Shown here in pieces: positions 14,601-29,000 of a DNA stretch of 64,000 nucleotides; the stretch's first letter is position 1, and the number at the start of each line of letters is the position of its first letter. The stretch is from positions 21,073,506 to 21,137,505 of the forward strand of contig NC_080060.1 of assembly GCF_026212465.1 (NCBI RefSeq). The letters are read 5' to 3'. Under the pieces are notes generated by a model. That model was given only the letters and a program-made list of their open reading frames with translations. It was not told the DNA's origin and did not search any database. The DNA comes from Amaranthus tricolor. Taxonomy: Eukaryota; Streptophyta; Magnoliopsida; Caryophyllales; Amaranthaceae. The translations under genes were made by a program, and so were the position numbers.

Positions 14601-17000
14601 ATTATTTTCAATTCTAACCAATTCAACACAATAGTATATACGAAATAGTGTTGTGTGCCAAGTTTCGTGCAAAACAAACAGAGTTTGAGATACTTTACGC
14701 GCAAAAGTGCCAAAAAAGCTTTTACAACCCTTAAAATCGCAACTTAGTACGCAATTTCTAGTATATGTCTAGGTTTTCAAATTCTAACCACTTCAACACA
14801 ATAATTTATACCAAATAGTGTTGTGTGGCGAGTTTGTGCAAAACAAACCAAGTTTGAGAAACTTTATGCACGAAAGTGCCAAAAAAGCTTTAAACCTATT
14901 AAATCGTAACATAGCACATAATTTCTAGCATATGACTATGATTTTTAATTTTAACCACTTTATCACAATAATATCTACCAAATAGTGTTATGTGCCAAGT
15001 TTGGTGCAAAACACACCAAGTTTGACTTACTTTATGCGCGCAAGTCCCAAAAAAGCTTAAAAAACAAACCACGTGTGAGATAGTTTATTTACGAAAGTGC
15101 CAAAAAATCGTAATATAGCACATAATTTCTAGCATATGACTACGTTTTTAAATTCAAACCACTTCAACACAATAATATATACCAAATAGAGTTGTGTGCC
15201 AAGTTTGTGCAAGAAAAACAAGTTTGAGATGCTTTATGCGTGAAAGTGCCAAAAAAGCTAAAAAACATTTAGAAATCGAAACTAAGCACGTAATTTCTAG
15301 CATATAACTATAATTTTAAATTCTAACCACTTCAACTCAATAACATATACGAAACAGTGTTGTGTGTCGTGTTTCGTGCAAAACAAACCAAGTTTGAGGT
15401 ACTTTATGCGCGAAAGTGGCAAAAAAGCTTACAAACCCATAAAATCGCATCTTAGCACGTAATTTCAAGCATATGACTATGATTTGAAATTTTTATCACT
15501 TCTACACAATAATATATACCAAATAGTGTTGTGTGCCAAGTTTCGTGCAAAACACACCAAATTTGACCAACTTTATTCGCGGAAGTCCGAAAAAAGTTTA
15601 AAAACACATAAAATTGCAACTCAGAACGTATTTTCTAACATATGACTATGAGTTTCATTTCTAACCATTTCAACACAATAATATATACCAAGTAGCGTAA
15701 TGTGCCAAGTTTCGTGCAATACAAACTAAGTTTGAGATACTTTATGCACGAAAGTTCTAAAAAAGCTTAAAAAAACCTTTAAAATCACAACTTAGCACGT
15801 AATTTCAAGAATATGACTATGATTTTCAATTCTAACCACCTCAACACAATAATATATACCAAATAGATTTGTGTGCCAAGTTTCGTGCAAAAAAAAACCA
15901 AGTTTGAGATACTTTATGCGCGAAAGTGCCAAAAAAGCTTTAAACCTATAAAATCGTAACATAGCACATAATTTCTAGCATATGACTATGATTTTTAATT
16001 TTAACCAATTCATCACAATAATATCTACCAAATATTGTTATGTGCCAAGTTTGGTGCAAAACACACCAAGTTTGACTTACTTTATGCGCGCAAGTCCCAA
16101 AAAAGCTTAAAAAACAAACCACGTGTGAGATAGTTTATTTACGAAAGTGCCAAAAAAATCGTAATATAGCACATAATTTCTAGCATATGACTACGTTTTT
16201 AAATTCAAACCACTTCAACACAATAATATATACCAAATAGAGTTGTGTGCCAAGTTTGTGCAAGAAAAACCAAGTTTGAGATGCTTTATGCGTGAAAGTG
16301 CCAAAAAAGCTTAAAAACATTTAGAAATCGAAACTAAGCACGTAATTTCTAGCATATAACTATAATTTTAAATTCTCACCACTTCAACTCAATAACATAT
16401 ACGAAATAGTGTTGTGTGTCGTGTTTCGTACAAAACAAACCAAGTTTGAGATACTTTATGCGCGAAAGTGGCAAAAAAGCTTACAAACCCATAAAATCGC
16501 AACTTAGCACGTAATTTCAAGCATATGACTATGATTTGCAATTTTTACCACTTCTACACAATAATATATACCAAATAGTGTTGTGTGCCAAGTTTCGTGC
16601 AAAACACACCAAATTTGACCAACTTTATTCGCGGAAGTCCGAAAAAAGTTTAAAAACACATAAAATTGCAACTCAGCACATAATTTCTAGCATATGACTA
16701 TGAGTTTCATTTCTAACCATTTCAACACAATAATATACACCAAGTAGTGTAATGTGCCAAGTTTCGTGCAATACAAACTAAGTTTGAGATACTTTATGCA
16801 CGAAAGTTCTAAAAAAGCTTAAAAAAACCTTTAAAATCACAACTTAGCACGTAATTTCAAGAATATGACTATGATTTTAAATTCTAACCACCTCAACACA
16901 ATAATATATACCAAATAGTGTTGTGTGCCAAGTTTCGTGCAAAAACAACCAAGTTTGAGATACTTTATGCGCGAAAGTGCAAAAAATTCTTAAAAACCCA
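11700..17000. repeat. Satellite HOR block C: unit about 1,388 bp with an elongated monomer
   Basis: The diagnostic string AAACCACGTGTGAGATAG occurs at 12,291, 13,678, 15,066 and 16,116, giving steps of 1,387, 1,388 and 1,050 bp. The last step is shorter by 338 bp, exactly two monomers. The unit is not an integral multiple of 169 because one monomer holds a partial internal duplication: two versions of the box around TTTATGCGCG occur in one repeat. The frames at 13,010 and 14,398 (minus strand) are also 1,388 bp apart. Confidence 0.82.
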
Positions 17001-20000
17001 AAAAATCGCAAGTTAGCACGTAATTTCTAGCATATGACTATGATTTTCAATTCTAACCAGTACAACACAATAGTATATACGAGATAGTGTTGTATGCCAA
17101 GTTTCGTGCAAAACAAACGCTGTTTGAGATACTTTATGCGCGAAAGTGCCAAAAATACTTAAAAACCCAAAAAATCGATACTTAGCACGTAATTTCTAGC
17201 ATATGGCTACGATTTTCAATTCTAACCACTTCAACACAATAGTATATACGAAATAGTGTTGTGTGCCAAGTTTTGTGCAAAACAAACCAAGTTTGAGATA
17301 CTTTATGCACGAAAGTGCCAAAACAGCTTTAAAAATCCTTAAAATAGCAACTTAGTACGCAATTTCTAGTATATGTCTAGGTTTTTAAATTCTAACCACT
17401 TCAACGCAATAATGTATACCAAATAGTGTTGTGTGGAAAGTTCGTGCAAAACAAACCATGTTTTAGATACTTTATGCGCGAACGTGCCAAAAAAGCTTTA
17501 AACCCATAAAATCGTAACTTAGCACATAATTTCTGGCATATGACTATAATTTTTAATTTTAACCACTTCATCACAATAATATATACCAAATAATGTTGTA
17601 TGCCAAGTTTGGTGCAAAACACACCAAGTATGACTTACTTTATGTGCGCAAGTCCCAAAAAAAGCTTAAAAAACAAACCAAGTTTGAGATACTTTATGCG
17701 CGAGAGTGCCAAAATAGCTTAAAAAACCCTTAAAATCGCAACTTAGCACGTAATTTCTAGCATATGACTACGTTTTTAAATTCAAACCACTTCAACGCAA
17801 TAACATATACCAAATAGAGTTTTGTGCCAAGTTTGTGCAAGACAAACCAAGTTTGAGATGCTTTATGCGTGAAAGTGCCAAAAAAGCTTAAAAACCCTTA
17901 GAATCGAAACTAAGCACGTAATTTCTAGCATATAACTATAATTTTAAATTCTAATCACTTCCACTCAATAACATATACGAAATAGTGTTGTGTGTCGTGA
18001 TTCGTGCAAAACAAACCAAGTTTGAGATACTTTCTGCGCGAAAGTGCCAAAAAAGCTTACAAACCCATAAAATCGATACTTAACATGTAATTTCTAGCAT
18101 ATGACTATGATTTGCAATTTTTACCACTGCTACACAATAATATATACCAAATAGTGTTGTGTGCCAAGTTTCGTGCGAAACACACCAAGTTTGATAAACT
18201 TTATTCGCGGAAATCCGAATAAAGTATACAAACACATAAAATCGCAACTTAGCACGTAATTTCTAGCATATGACTATGAATTTCATCTCTAAACATTTCA
18301 ACACAATAATATATACCAAATAGTGTATTGTGCCAAATTTGGTGCAATACAAACCAAGTTTGAGATACTTTATGCACGAAAGTGCTAAAAAAGCTTTAAA
18401 ATCTTTAAAATCACAAATTAGCATGTAATTTCAAGAATATGACTATGATTTTAAATTTTAACAATCTCAACACAAAAATATATACCCAATAGTGTTGTGT
18501 GCCAAGTTTCGTGCAAAACAAACCAAGTTTGAGATACTTTATGCGCGAAAGTGCCAAAAATTCTTAAAAACCCATCAAATCGTAACTTAGCATATAATTT
18601 CTAGCATATGACTATGATTTTTAATTTTAACCACTTCATCACAATAATATAAACCAAATAGTGTTGTGTGCCAAGTTTCGTGCAAAACACACCAAGTTTG
18701 ACTTACTTTATGCGCGCAAGTCCCAAAAAAGATTAAAAAACACCTAAAATCGCAACTTAACACGTAATTTCTAGCATGTGACTATTATTCTCAATTTTAA
18801 TCACTTCTACACAATAATATATACCAAATAGTTTTGTGTGCCAAGTTTCGTGCAAAACAAACCAAGTTTGACCAACTTTATTCGCGAAAGTCCGAAAAAA
18901 GTTCAAAACCACAGAAAATCGCAACTTAGCACGTAATTTCTTGCCTTTGACTATGAGTTTGATTTCTAACCACTTCAACACAATTGTATATACCAAATAG
19001 TGTATTGTGCCATGTTTCGTGCAATACAAACCAAGTTTGAGATATACACGAAAGAGCTAAAAAAGCTTAAAAACCGAAAAAACCGCAACTTAGCACGATA
19101 TTTCTAGCATATGACTATGATTTTCAATTCTAACCATTTCAACACAATAGTATATACGAAATAGTGTTGTGTGCCAAGTTTCGTGCAAAACATACCCTGT
19201 TTGAGATACTTTATGCGCAAAAGTGCAAAGAAAGCTTAAAAACCCAAAAAATCGATACTTAGCACGTAATTTCTAGCATATGACTATGATTTTCAATTCT
19301 AACCACTTCAACACAATAGTATATACGAAATAGTTTTGTGTGTTAAGTTTCGTGCAAAACAAACCAAGTTTGAGGTACTTTATGCGCGAAAGTGCCAAAA
19401 AAGCTTTAAAAACCTTAAAATACCAACTTAGTACGCAATTTCTAGTATATGTCTAGGTTTTTAAATTCTAACCACTTCAACACAATAATTTATACCAAAT
19501 AGTGTTGTGTGGCAAGTTTGTGCAAAACAAACAAATTTTGAGATACATTATGTGAGAAAGTGCCAAAAAAGCTTTAAACCATTAAAATCGTAACTTAGCA
19601 CATAATTTCTAACATATGACTATGATTTTTAATTTTAACCACTTCATCACAATAATATATACCAAATAGTGTTGTATACAAGTTTGGTGCAAAACACACC
19701 AAGTTTGACTTACTTTATGCACGCAAGTCCCAAAAATGCTTAAAAAACAAACCAAGTTTGAAATACTTTCTCCACGAAAGTGCCAAAAATTCTTAAAAAA
19801 ACGCTTAAAATCGCAACTTAGCACGTAAATTCTAGCATAAGACTACGTTTTTAAATTCAAACCACTTCAACACAATAATATGTATACCAAATAAAGTTGT
19901 GTGCCAAGTTTGTGAAAAAAAAAACCAAGTTTGAGGTACTTTATGCGTGAAAGTGCCAAAAAAGCTTAAAAACACTTAGAATCGAAACTAAGCACGTAAT

Positions 20001-23000
20001 TTCTTGCATATAACTATAATTTTAAATTCTAACAACTTCAACTCAATAACATATACGAAATAGTGTTGTGTGTGTTGGTTTCGTGCAAAACAAACCAAGT
20101 TTGAGATAGTTTATGCGCGAAAGTACCAAAAAAGCATACAAACCCATAAAATCGCAACTTAGCACGTAAATTCTAGCATATGACTATGATTTGAAATTTT
20201 TACCACTTCTACACAATAATATATACCAAATACTGTTGTGTGCCAAGTTTCGTGCAAAACACACCGAGTTTGACCAACTTTATTCGCGGAAGTCCGAAAA
20301 AAGTTTAAAAACACATAAAATCGCAACTTAGCACGTATTTTCTTGCACATGACTATGACTTTCATTTCTAACCATTTCAACACAATAATATATACCAAAT
20401 AGTATATTCTGCCAAGTTTCGTGCAATACAAACCAAGTTTGAGATACTTTATGCACGAAAGTGCTAAAAAAGCATAAAAACCTTTAAAATCACAACTTAG
20501 TACGTAATTTCAAGAATATGACTATGATTTTAAATTCTAACCACCTCAACACAATAATATATACCAAATAGTGTTGTGTGCCAAGTTTCGTGCAAAAGAA
20601 ACCAAGTTTGAGATACTTTATGCAAGAAATTACCAAAAATGCTTCAAAACCCAAAAAATCGCAACTTAGCACGTAATTTCTAGTATATGGCTATGATTTT
20701 CAATTCTAACCACTTCAACACAATAGTATACACGAAATAGTGTTGTGTGCCAAGTTTCGTGCAAAACAAACCAAGTTTAAGATACTTTATGCGCGAAAGT
20801 GCCAAAAAAAGTTTTAAAAACCCTTAAAATCGCAACTTCACACGCAATTTCACGTATATGTCTAGGTTTTTAAATTATAACCACTTCCACACAATAATTT
20901 ATACCAAATAGTATTGTGTGGCAAGTTTGTGCAAAACAAACCAAGTTTGAGATACTTTATGCGCGAATGTGCCAAAAAGGATTAAAAACCCTAAAAATCG
21001 GAACTTAGCACGCAATTTGTAGTATATAACTATAATTTTAAATTCTAACCACTTCAACTCAATAATATATACGAAGTAGTGTTGTGTGCTAAGTTTCGTG
21101 CAAAACAAACCAAGTTTGAGATACTTTATGCGCGAAAGAGCCAAAAAATGCTTAAAAACCCATAAAATCGTAACTTAGCACATAATTGCTAGCATATGAC
21201 TATGATTTTTAATTTTAACCACTTCATCACAATAACATACCAAATAGTGTTGTGTGCCAAGTTTGGTGCAAAACACACCAAGTTTGACTTACTTTATGCG
21301 CGCAAGTCGCAAAAAAGCTTAAAAAACAAATAAAATCGCAACTTAGCACGTAATTTCTAGCATATGACTATGATTTTCAATTTTAACCACTTCTACACAA
21401 TAATATATACCAAATAGTATTGTGTGCCAAGTTTCGTGCAAAACACACCAAGTCTTACTAACTTTATTCGCGAAAGTCCGAAAAAAGTTTAAAACCACAT
21501 AAAATCGCAACTTAACACGTAATTTCTAGCATATGACTATGAGTTTCATTTCTAACCACTTCAACACAATTATATATACCAAATAGTGTATTGTTCCAAG
21601 TTTCGTGCAATACAAACCAAGTTTGATATACTTTATGCACGAAAGTACCAAAAATTCTTAAAAACCCATCACATCGTAACTTAGCACATAATTTCAAGCA
21701 TATGACTATGATTTTTAATTTTAGCCACTTCATCACAATAATATATACCAAATAGTGTTGTGTGCCAAGTTTCGTGCAAAACACACCAAGTTTGACTCAC
21801 TTTATGCGCGCAAGTCCCAAAAAAGCTTAAAAAACATCTAAAATCGCAACTTAGCACGTAATTTCTAGCATATGACTATTATTTTCAATTTTAATCACTT
21901 CTACACAATAATTTATACCAAATAGTTTTGTATGCCAAGTTACGTGCAAAACAAACCAAGTTTGACCAACTTTATTCGCGAAAGTCCGAAAAAAGTTTAA
22001 AACCACAGAAAATCGCAACTTAGCACGTAATTTCTTGCCTATGACTATGAGTTTCATTTCTAACCACTTCAAGACAATTATATATACCAAATAGTGTATT
22101 GTGCCATGTTTCGTGCAATACAAACCAAGTTTGAGATACTTTATGCACGAAAGTGCTAAAAATGCTTAAAAACATTTAAAATCGCAACTTAGCACGTAAT
22201 TTCAATAATATGACTATGATTTTAAATTCTAACCACCTCAACACAATAATATATACCAAATAGTGTTGTGTGCCACGTTTCGTGCAAAACAAACCAAGTT
22301 TGAGATACTTTATGCGTGAAAGTGCCAAAAAAGCTTAAAAACCCTTAGTATCGAAACTAAGCACGTAATTTCTAGCATACAACTATAATTTTAAATTCTA
22401 ACCACTTCAACTCAATAACATATACGAAATAGTGTTGTGTGTCGTGTTTCGTGCAAAACAAACCAAGTTTGAAATACTTTATGCGCGAAAGTGCCAAAAA
22501 AGCATACAAACCCATAAAATCGCAACTTTGCTTGTAATTTCTAGCATATGACTATGATTTGCAATTTTTACCACTTCTACACAATAATATATACCAAATA
22601 TTTTTGTGTGCCATGTTTCGTGCAAAACACATCAAGTTTGACCAACTTTATTCGCGGAAGTCCGAAAAAAGTTTAAAAACACATAAATCGCAACTTAGCA
22701 CGTATTTTCTTGCATATGACTATGAGTTTCATTTCTAACCATTTCAACACAATAATATATACCAAATAGTATATTGTGCCAAGTTTTGTGCAATACAAAC
22801 CAAGTTTGAAATACTTTATGCACGAAAGTGCTAAAAAAGCTTAAAAACCTTTAAAATCACAACTTAGCACGTAATTTCAACAATATGACTATGATTTTAA
22901 ATTCTAACCACCTCAACACAATAATATAAACCAAATAGTGTTGTGTGCCAAGTTTCGTGCAAAACAAATAAAGTTTGACATACTTTATGCGCGAAAGTGC

Positions 23001-26000
23001 CAAAAATGCTTAAAAATCCAAAAAATCGCAACTTAGCATGTAATTTCTAGTATATGACTATGATTTTCAATTCTAACCACTTCAACACAATAGTATATTC
23101 GAAATAGTTTTGTGTGTCAAGTTTCGTGCAAAACAAACCAAGTTTGAGATACTTTATGCGCGAAAGTCCCAAAAAAGCTTTAAAAACCCTTAACATCGCA
23201 ACTTAGCACGCAATTTCACGTATATGTCTAGGTTTTTAAATTTTAACCACTTCCACACAATAATTTATACCAAATATTATCGTGTGGCAAGTTTGTGCAA
23301 AACAAACCAAGTTTGAGATACTTTATGCGCGAATGTGCCAAAAAAGCTTAAAAACCCTAAAAATCGGAACTTAGCACGTAATTTGTAGTATATAACTATA
23401 ATTTTAAATTCTAACCACTTCAACTCAATAATATATACGAAGTACTGTTGTGTGCTAAGTTTCATGCAAAACAAACCAAGTTTGAGATACTTTATGCGCG
23501 AAAGTGCCAAAAAAAGCTTAAAAACCCATAAAATCGTAACTTAGCACATAATTTCTAGCTTATGACTAAGATTTTTAATTTTAACCACTTCATCACAATA
23601 ATATACAAAATAGTGTTGTGTGCCAAGTTTGGTGCAAAACACACCAAGTTTGACTTACTTTATGCGCGCAAGTCGCAAAAAAGCTTAGAAACAAATAAAA
23701 TCGCAACTTAGCACGTAATTTCTACCATATGACTATGATTTTCAATTTTAACCACTTCTACACAATAATATATACCAAATAGTGTTGTGTGCCAAGTTTC
23801 GTGCAAAACACACCAAGTTTGACTAACTTTATTCGCGAAAGTCCGAAAAAAGTTTAAAACCACATAAAATCCCAACTTAACACGTAATTTCTAGCATATG
23901 ACTATGAGTTTCATTTCTAACCACTTCAACACTATTATATATACCAAATAGTGTATTGTGCCAAGTTTCATGCAATACAAACCAAGTTTGAGATACGTTA
24001 TGCACGAAAGTGCTAAAAAAGCTTAAAAATCTTTAAAATCGAAACTTAGCACGTAATTTCAAGAATACGACTATGATTTTAAATTCTAACCACCTAAACA
24101 CAATAATATATACCAAATAGTGTTGTGTGCCAAGTTTCGTGCAAAATAAATCAAGTTTGAGATACTTTATGTGCGAAAGTGCCAAAAATGCTTAAAAACC
24201 CAAAAAATAGCAACTTAGCATGTAATTTCTAGCATATGAATATGATTTTCAATTCTAACCACTTCAACACAATAGTATATACGAAATAGTGTTGTGTGCC
24301 AAGTTTCGTGCAAAACAAACCAAGTTTGAGATACTTTATGCGCGAAAGTGCCAAAAATGCTTCAAAACCCAAAAAATCGATACTTAGCACGTAATTTCTA
24401 GCATATGACTATCATTTTCAATTCTAACCACTTCAACACAATAGTATATACGAAATAGTGTTGTGTGCTAAGTTTCGTGCAAAACAAACAGAGTTTGAGA
24501 TACTTTATGCGCAAAAGTGCCAAAAAAGCTTTTACAACCCTTAAAATCGCAACTTAGTACGCAATTTCTAGTATATGTCCAGGTTTTCAATTTCTAACCA
24601 CTTCAACACAATAATTTATACTAAATAGTGTTGTGTGGCGAGTTTGTGCAAAAAAAACCAAGTTTGATAAACTTTATGCGCGAAAGTGCCAAAAAAGCTT
24701 TAAACCTATAAAATCGTAACATAGCACATAATTTCTAGCATATGACTATGATTTTTAATTTTAACCACTTCATCACAATAATATCTACCAAATAATGTTA
24801 TGTGCCAAGTTTGGTGCAAAACACACCAAGTTTGACTTACTTTATGCGCGCAAGTCGCAAAAAAGCATGGAAACAAATAAAATCGTAACTTAGCACGTAA
24901 TTTCTAGCATATGACTATGATTTTCAATTTTAATCACTTCTACACAATAATATATACCAAATAGTGTTGTGTGCCAAGTTTCGTGCAAAACACACCAAGT
25001 TTGACTAACTTTATTCGCGAAAGTCCGAAAAAAGTTTAAAACCACATAAAATCCCAACTTAACACGTAATTTCTAGCATATGACTATGAGTTTCATTTCT
25101 AACCACTTCAACACAATTATATATACCAAATAGTGTATTGTTCCAAGTTTCGTGCAATACAAACCAAGTTTCAGATACGTTATGCACGAAAGTGCTAAAA
25201 AAGCTTAAAAACCTTTAAAATCGAAACTTAGCACGTAATTTCAAGAATATGACTATGATTTTAAATTCTAACCACCTAAACACAATAATATATACCAAAT
25301 AGTGTTATGTGCCAAGTTTCGTGCAAAACAAATCAAGTTTGAGATACTTTATGCGCGAAAGTGCCAAAAATGCTTAAAAACCAAAAAAATCGCAACTTAG
25401 CATGTAATTTCTAGCATATGCCTATGATTTTCAATTCTAACCACTTCAACACAATAGTATATACGAAATAGTGTTGTGTGCCAAGTTTCGTGCAAAACAA
25501 ACCAAGTTTGAGATACTTTATGCGCGAAAGTGCCAAAAAAGCATTAAAAACCCTTAAAATCGGAACTTAGCACGTAATTTGTAACATATACCTATAATTT
25601 TAAATTCTAAAAATTTCAATTCAATAATATATACGAAGTAGTGTTCTGTGCTAAGTTTCGTTCAAAACAAACCAAGTTTGAGATACTTTATGCGTGAAAG
25701 TGCCAAAAAAGCTTAAAAACTCATATAATCGTAACTTAGCACATAATTTGTAACATATGACTATGATTTTTAATTTTAACCACTTCACCACAATAATATA
25801 TACCAAATAGTGTTGTCTGTCAAGTTTGGTGCATAACACACCATGTTCGACTTACTTTATGCGCGCAAGTGCCAAAAAAGCCTAAAAAACACATAAAATC
25901 GTAACTTAGCACGTAATTTCTAGCATATCACTATGATTTTCAATTTTAACCACTTCTACACAATAATATATACCAAATAGTGTTGTGTGTGAAGTTTCGT

Positions 26001-29000
26001 GCAAAACACACCAAGTTTGAACAACCTTATTCGCGAAAGTCCGAAAAAAGTTTAAAACCACAAAAAATCGCAACTTAGCACGTAATTTCTAGCAAATGAC
26101 TATGAGTTTCATTTCTAACCACTTCAACACAATAATATATACCAAATAGTGTATTGTGCCAAGTTTCGTGCAATACATACTAAGTTTGAGATACCTTATG
26201 CACGAAAGTACTAAAAATGCATAAAAACCTTTAAAATCGCAACATAGCACGTAATTTCAAGAATATTACTATGATTTTAAATTCTAACCACCTCAACACA
26301 ATAATATATACCAAATAGTGTTGTGTGCCAAGTTTCCTGCAAAACAAACCAAGTTTCAGATAATCTATGCGCAAAAGTGCGAAAAATGCTTAAAAACCCA
26401 ATAAATCGCAACTTAGCACGTAATTTCTAGCATATTACTATGATTTTCAATTCTAACCACTTCAACACAATAGTATATATGAAATAGTGTTGTGTGCCAA
26501 GTTTCGTTCAAAACAAACCAAGTTTGAGATACTTTATGCACGAAAGTGCCAAAAAAGCTTAAAAACCCTTAAAATCGGAACTTAGCACGTAATTTGTAAC
26601 ATATAACTATAATTTTAATATCTAACCACTTCAATTAAATAATGTATACGAGGTAGTGTTCTGTGCTAAGTTTCGTTCAAAACAAACCAAGTTTGAGATA
26701 CTTTTTGCGCGAACGTGCCAAAAAATCATAAAAACCCATATAATCGTAACTTAGCACATAATTTCTAGCATATGACTATAATTTTTAATTTTAACCACTT
26801 CATCACAATAATATATACCAAATAGTGTTGTGAGCCAAGTTTGGTGCATAACACACCATGTTTTACTTACTTTATGCGCGCAAGTCCCAAAAAAGCCTAA
26901 AAAACTCATAAAATCGCAACTTAGCACGTAATTTCTAGCATATGACTATGATTTTCAATTTTAACCACTTTTACACAATAATATATACCAAATAGTGATG
27001 TGTGCCAAGTTTCGTGCGAAACACACCAAGTTTGACTAACTTTATTTGCGAAAGTCCGAAAAAAGTTTAAAACCACATAAAATCGCAACTTAACACGTAA
27101 TTTCTAGCAAATGACTATGAGTTTTATTTCTAACCGCTTCAACACAATTATATATACCAAATAGTGTATTGTGCCAAGTTTCATGCAATACAAACCAAGT
27201 TTGAGATACTTTATGCACGAAAGTACTAAAAAAGCTTAAAAACCTTTAAAATCGCAACTTAGCACATAATTTCTAGCATATGATATGATTTTCAATTCTA
27301 AGCACTTCAACAAAACAGTATATACGAAATAGTTTTGTGTGCCAAGTTTCGTGCAAAACAAACCAAGTAGTGTTGTGTGGCAAGTTTGTGCAAAATAATC
27401 CAAGTTTGAGATACTTTATGCGCGAAAGTGCCAAAAAAGCTTAAAAACCCTTAAAATCGGAACGTAGCACGTAATTTGTAGCATATAACTATGATTTTGA
27501 ATTCTAACCACTTCAACACAATAGTATATACGAAATAGTGTTGTGTGCCAAGTTTCGTGCAGTGTTGTGTGCCAAGTTTGAGATACTTTATGCGCGAAGG
27601 TGCCAAAAAAGCTCTTTGCACGCAATTTCTAGTATATGACTAGGTTTTTAAATTATAACCACTTCAACACAATAATTTATACCAAATCGTGTTATGTGCC
27701 AAGTTTGTGCAAAACAAACCAAGTTTGAGATACTTTAAGCGCGAAAGTGCCAAAAAAGCTTTAAAACCCTTAAAATCGCAACTTAGCACGTAATTTGTAG
27801 CATATAACTATAATTTTAAATTCTAACCACTTCAACTCAATAATATATACAAAGTAGTGTTGTGTACTATTATTTTCAATTTTTATCACTTCTACACAAT
27901 AATATATACCAACTAGTGATGTGTGCCAAATTTCGAGCAAAACACACCAAGTTTGACCAACTTTATTCGCAAAAATCCGAAAAAAGTTTAAAACCACAGA
28001 AAAATCGAAACTTAGCACGTAATTTCTAGCATATGACTATGAGTTTCATTTCTAACCACTTTAACACAATAATATATACCAAATAGTGTATTGTGCCAAG
28101 TTTCGTGCAATATAAACCAAGTTTGAGACACTTTTTGCACGAAAGTGCTAAAAAAGCTTAAAAACCTTTAAAATCGCAACTTAGCACGTAATTTCAAGAA
28201 TATGACTATGATTTTAAATTCTAACCACCTCAACACAATAATATATACCAAATACTGTTTTGTACCAAGTTTCGTGCAAAACAAACCAAGTTTGAGATAC
28301 TTTATGTGCGAAAGTGTCAAAAATGCAAAAAAACCCAAAAAATTGCAACTTCGCACGTAATTTCTAGCATATGACTAACACTTTCATTTCAAACCACTTC
28401 AACACAATAGTATATAGGAAATAGTTTTGTGTGCCAAGTTTCGTGCAAAACAAACGAAGTTTGAGATACTTTATGCGCGAAAGTGCAAAAAAAGTTTAAA
28501 AAACCCTTAAAATTGCAACTTAGCACGCAATGTCTAGTATATGTCTAGGTTTTTAAATTCTAACCACTTCAACACAATAATTTATACCAAATAGTGTTGT
28601 GTGCCAAGTTTCGTTCAAAACAAACCAAGTTTGAGATACTTTATGCGCGAAAGTGCCAAAAAAGCTTAAAAACCCTTAAAATCGGAACTTAGCACGTAAT
28701 TTGTAACATATAACTATAATTTTAATATCTAACCACTTCAATTCAATAATGTATACGAAGTAGTGTTCTGTGCTAAGTTTCGTTCAAAACAAACCAAGTT
28801 TGAGATACTTTTTGCGCGAACGTGCCAAAAAATCATAAAAACCCATATAATCGTAACTTAGCACATAATTTCTAGCATATGACTATGATTTTTAATTTTA
28901 ACCACTTCATCACAATAATATATACCAAATAGTGTTGTGTGCCAAGTTTGGTGCATAACACACCATGTTTTACTTACTTTATGCGCGCAAGTCCCAAAAA

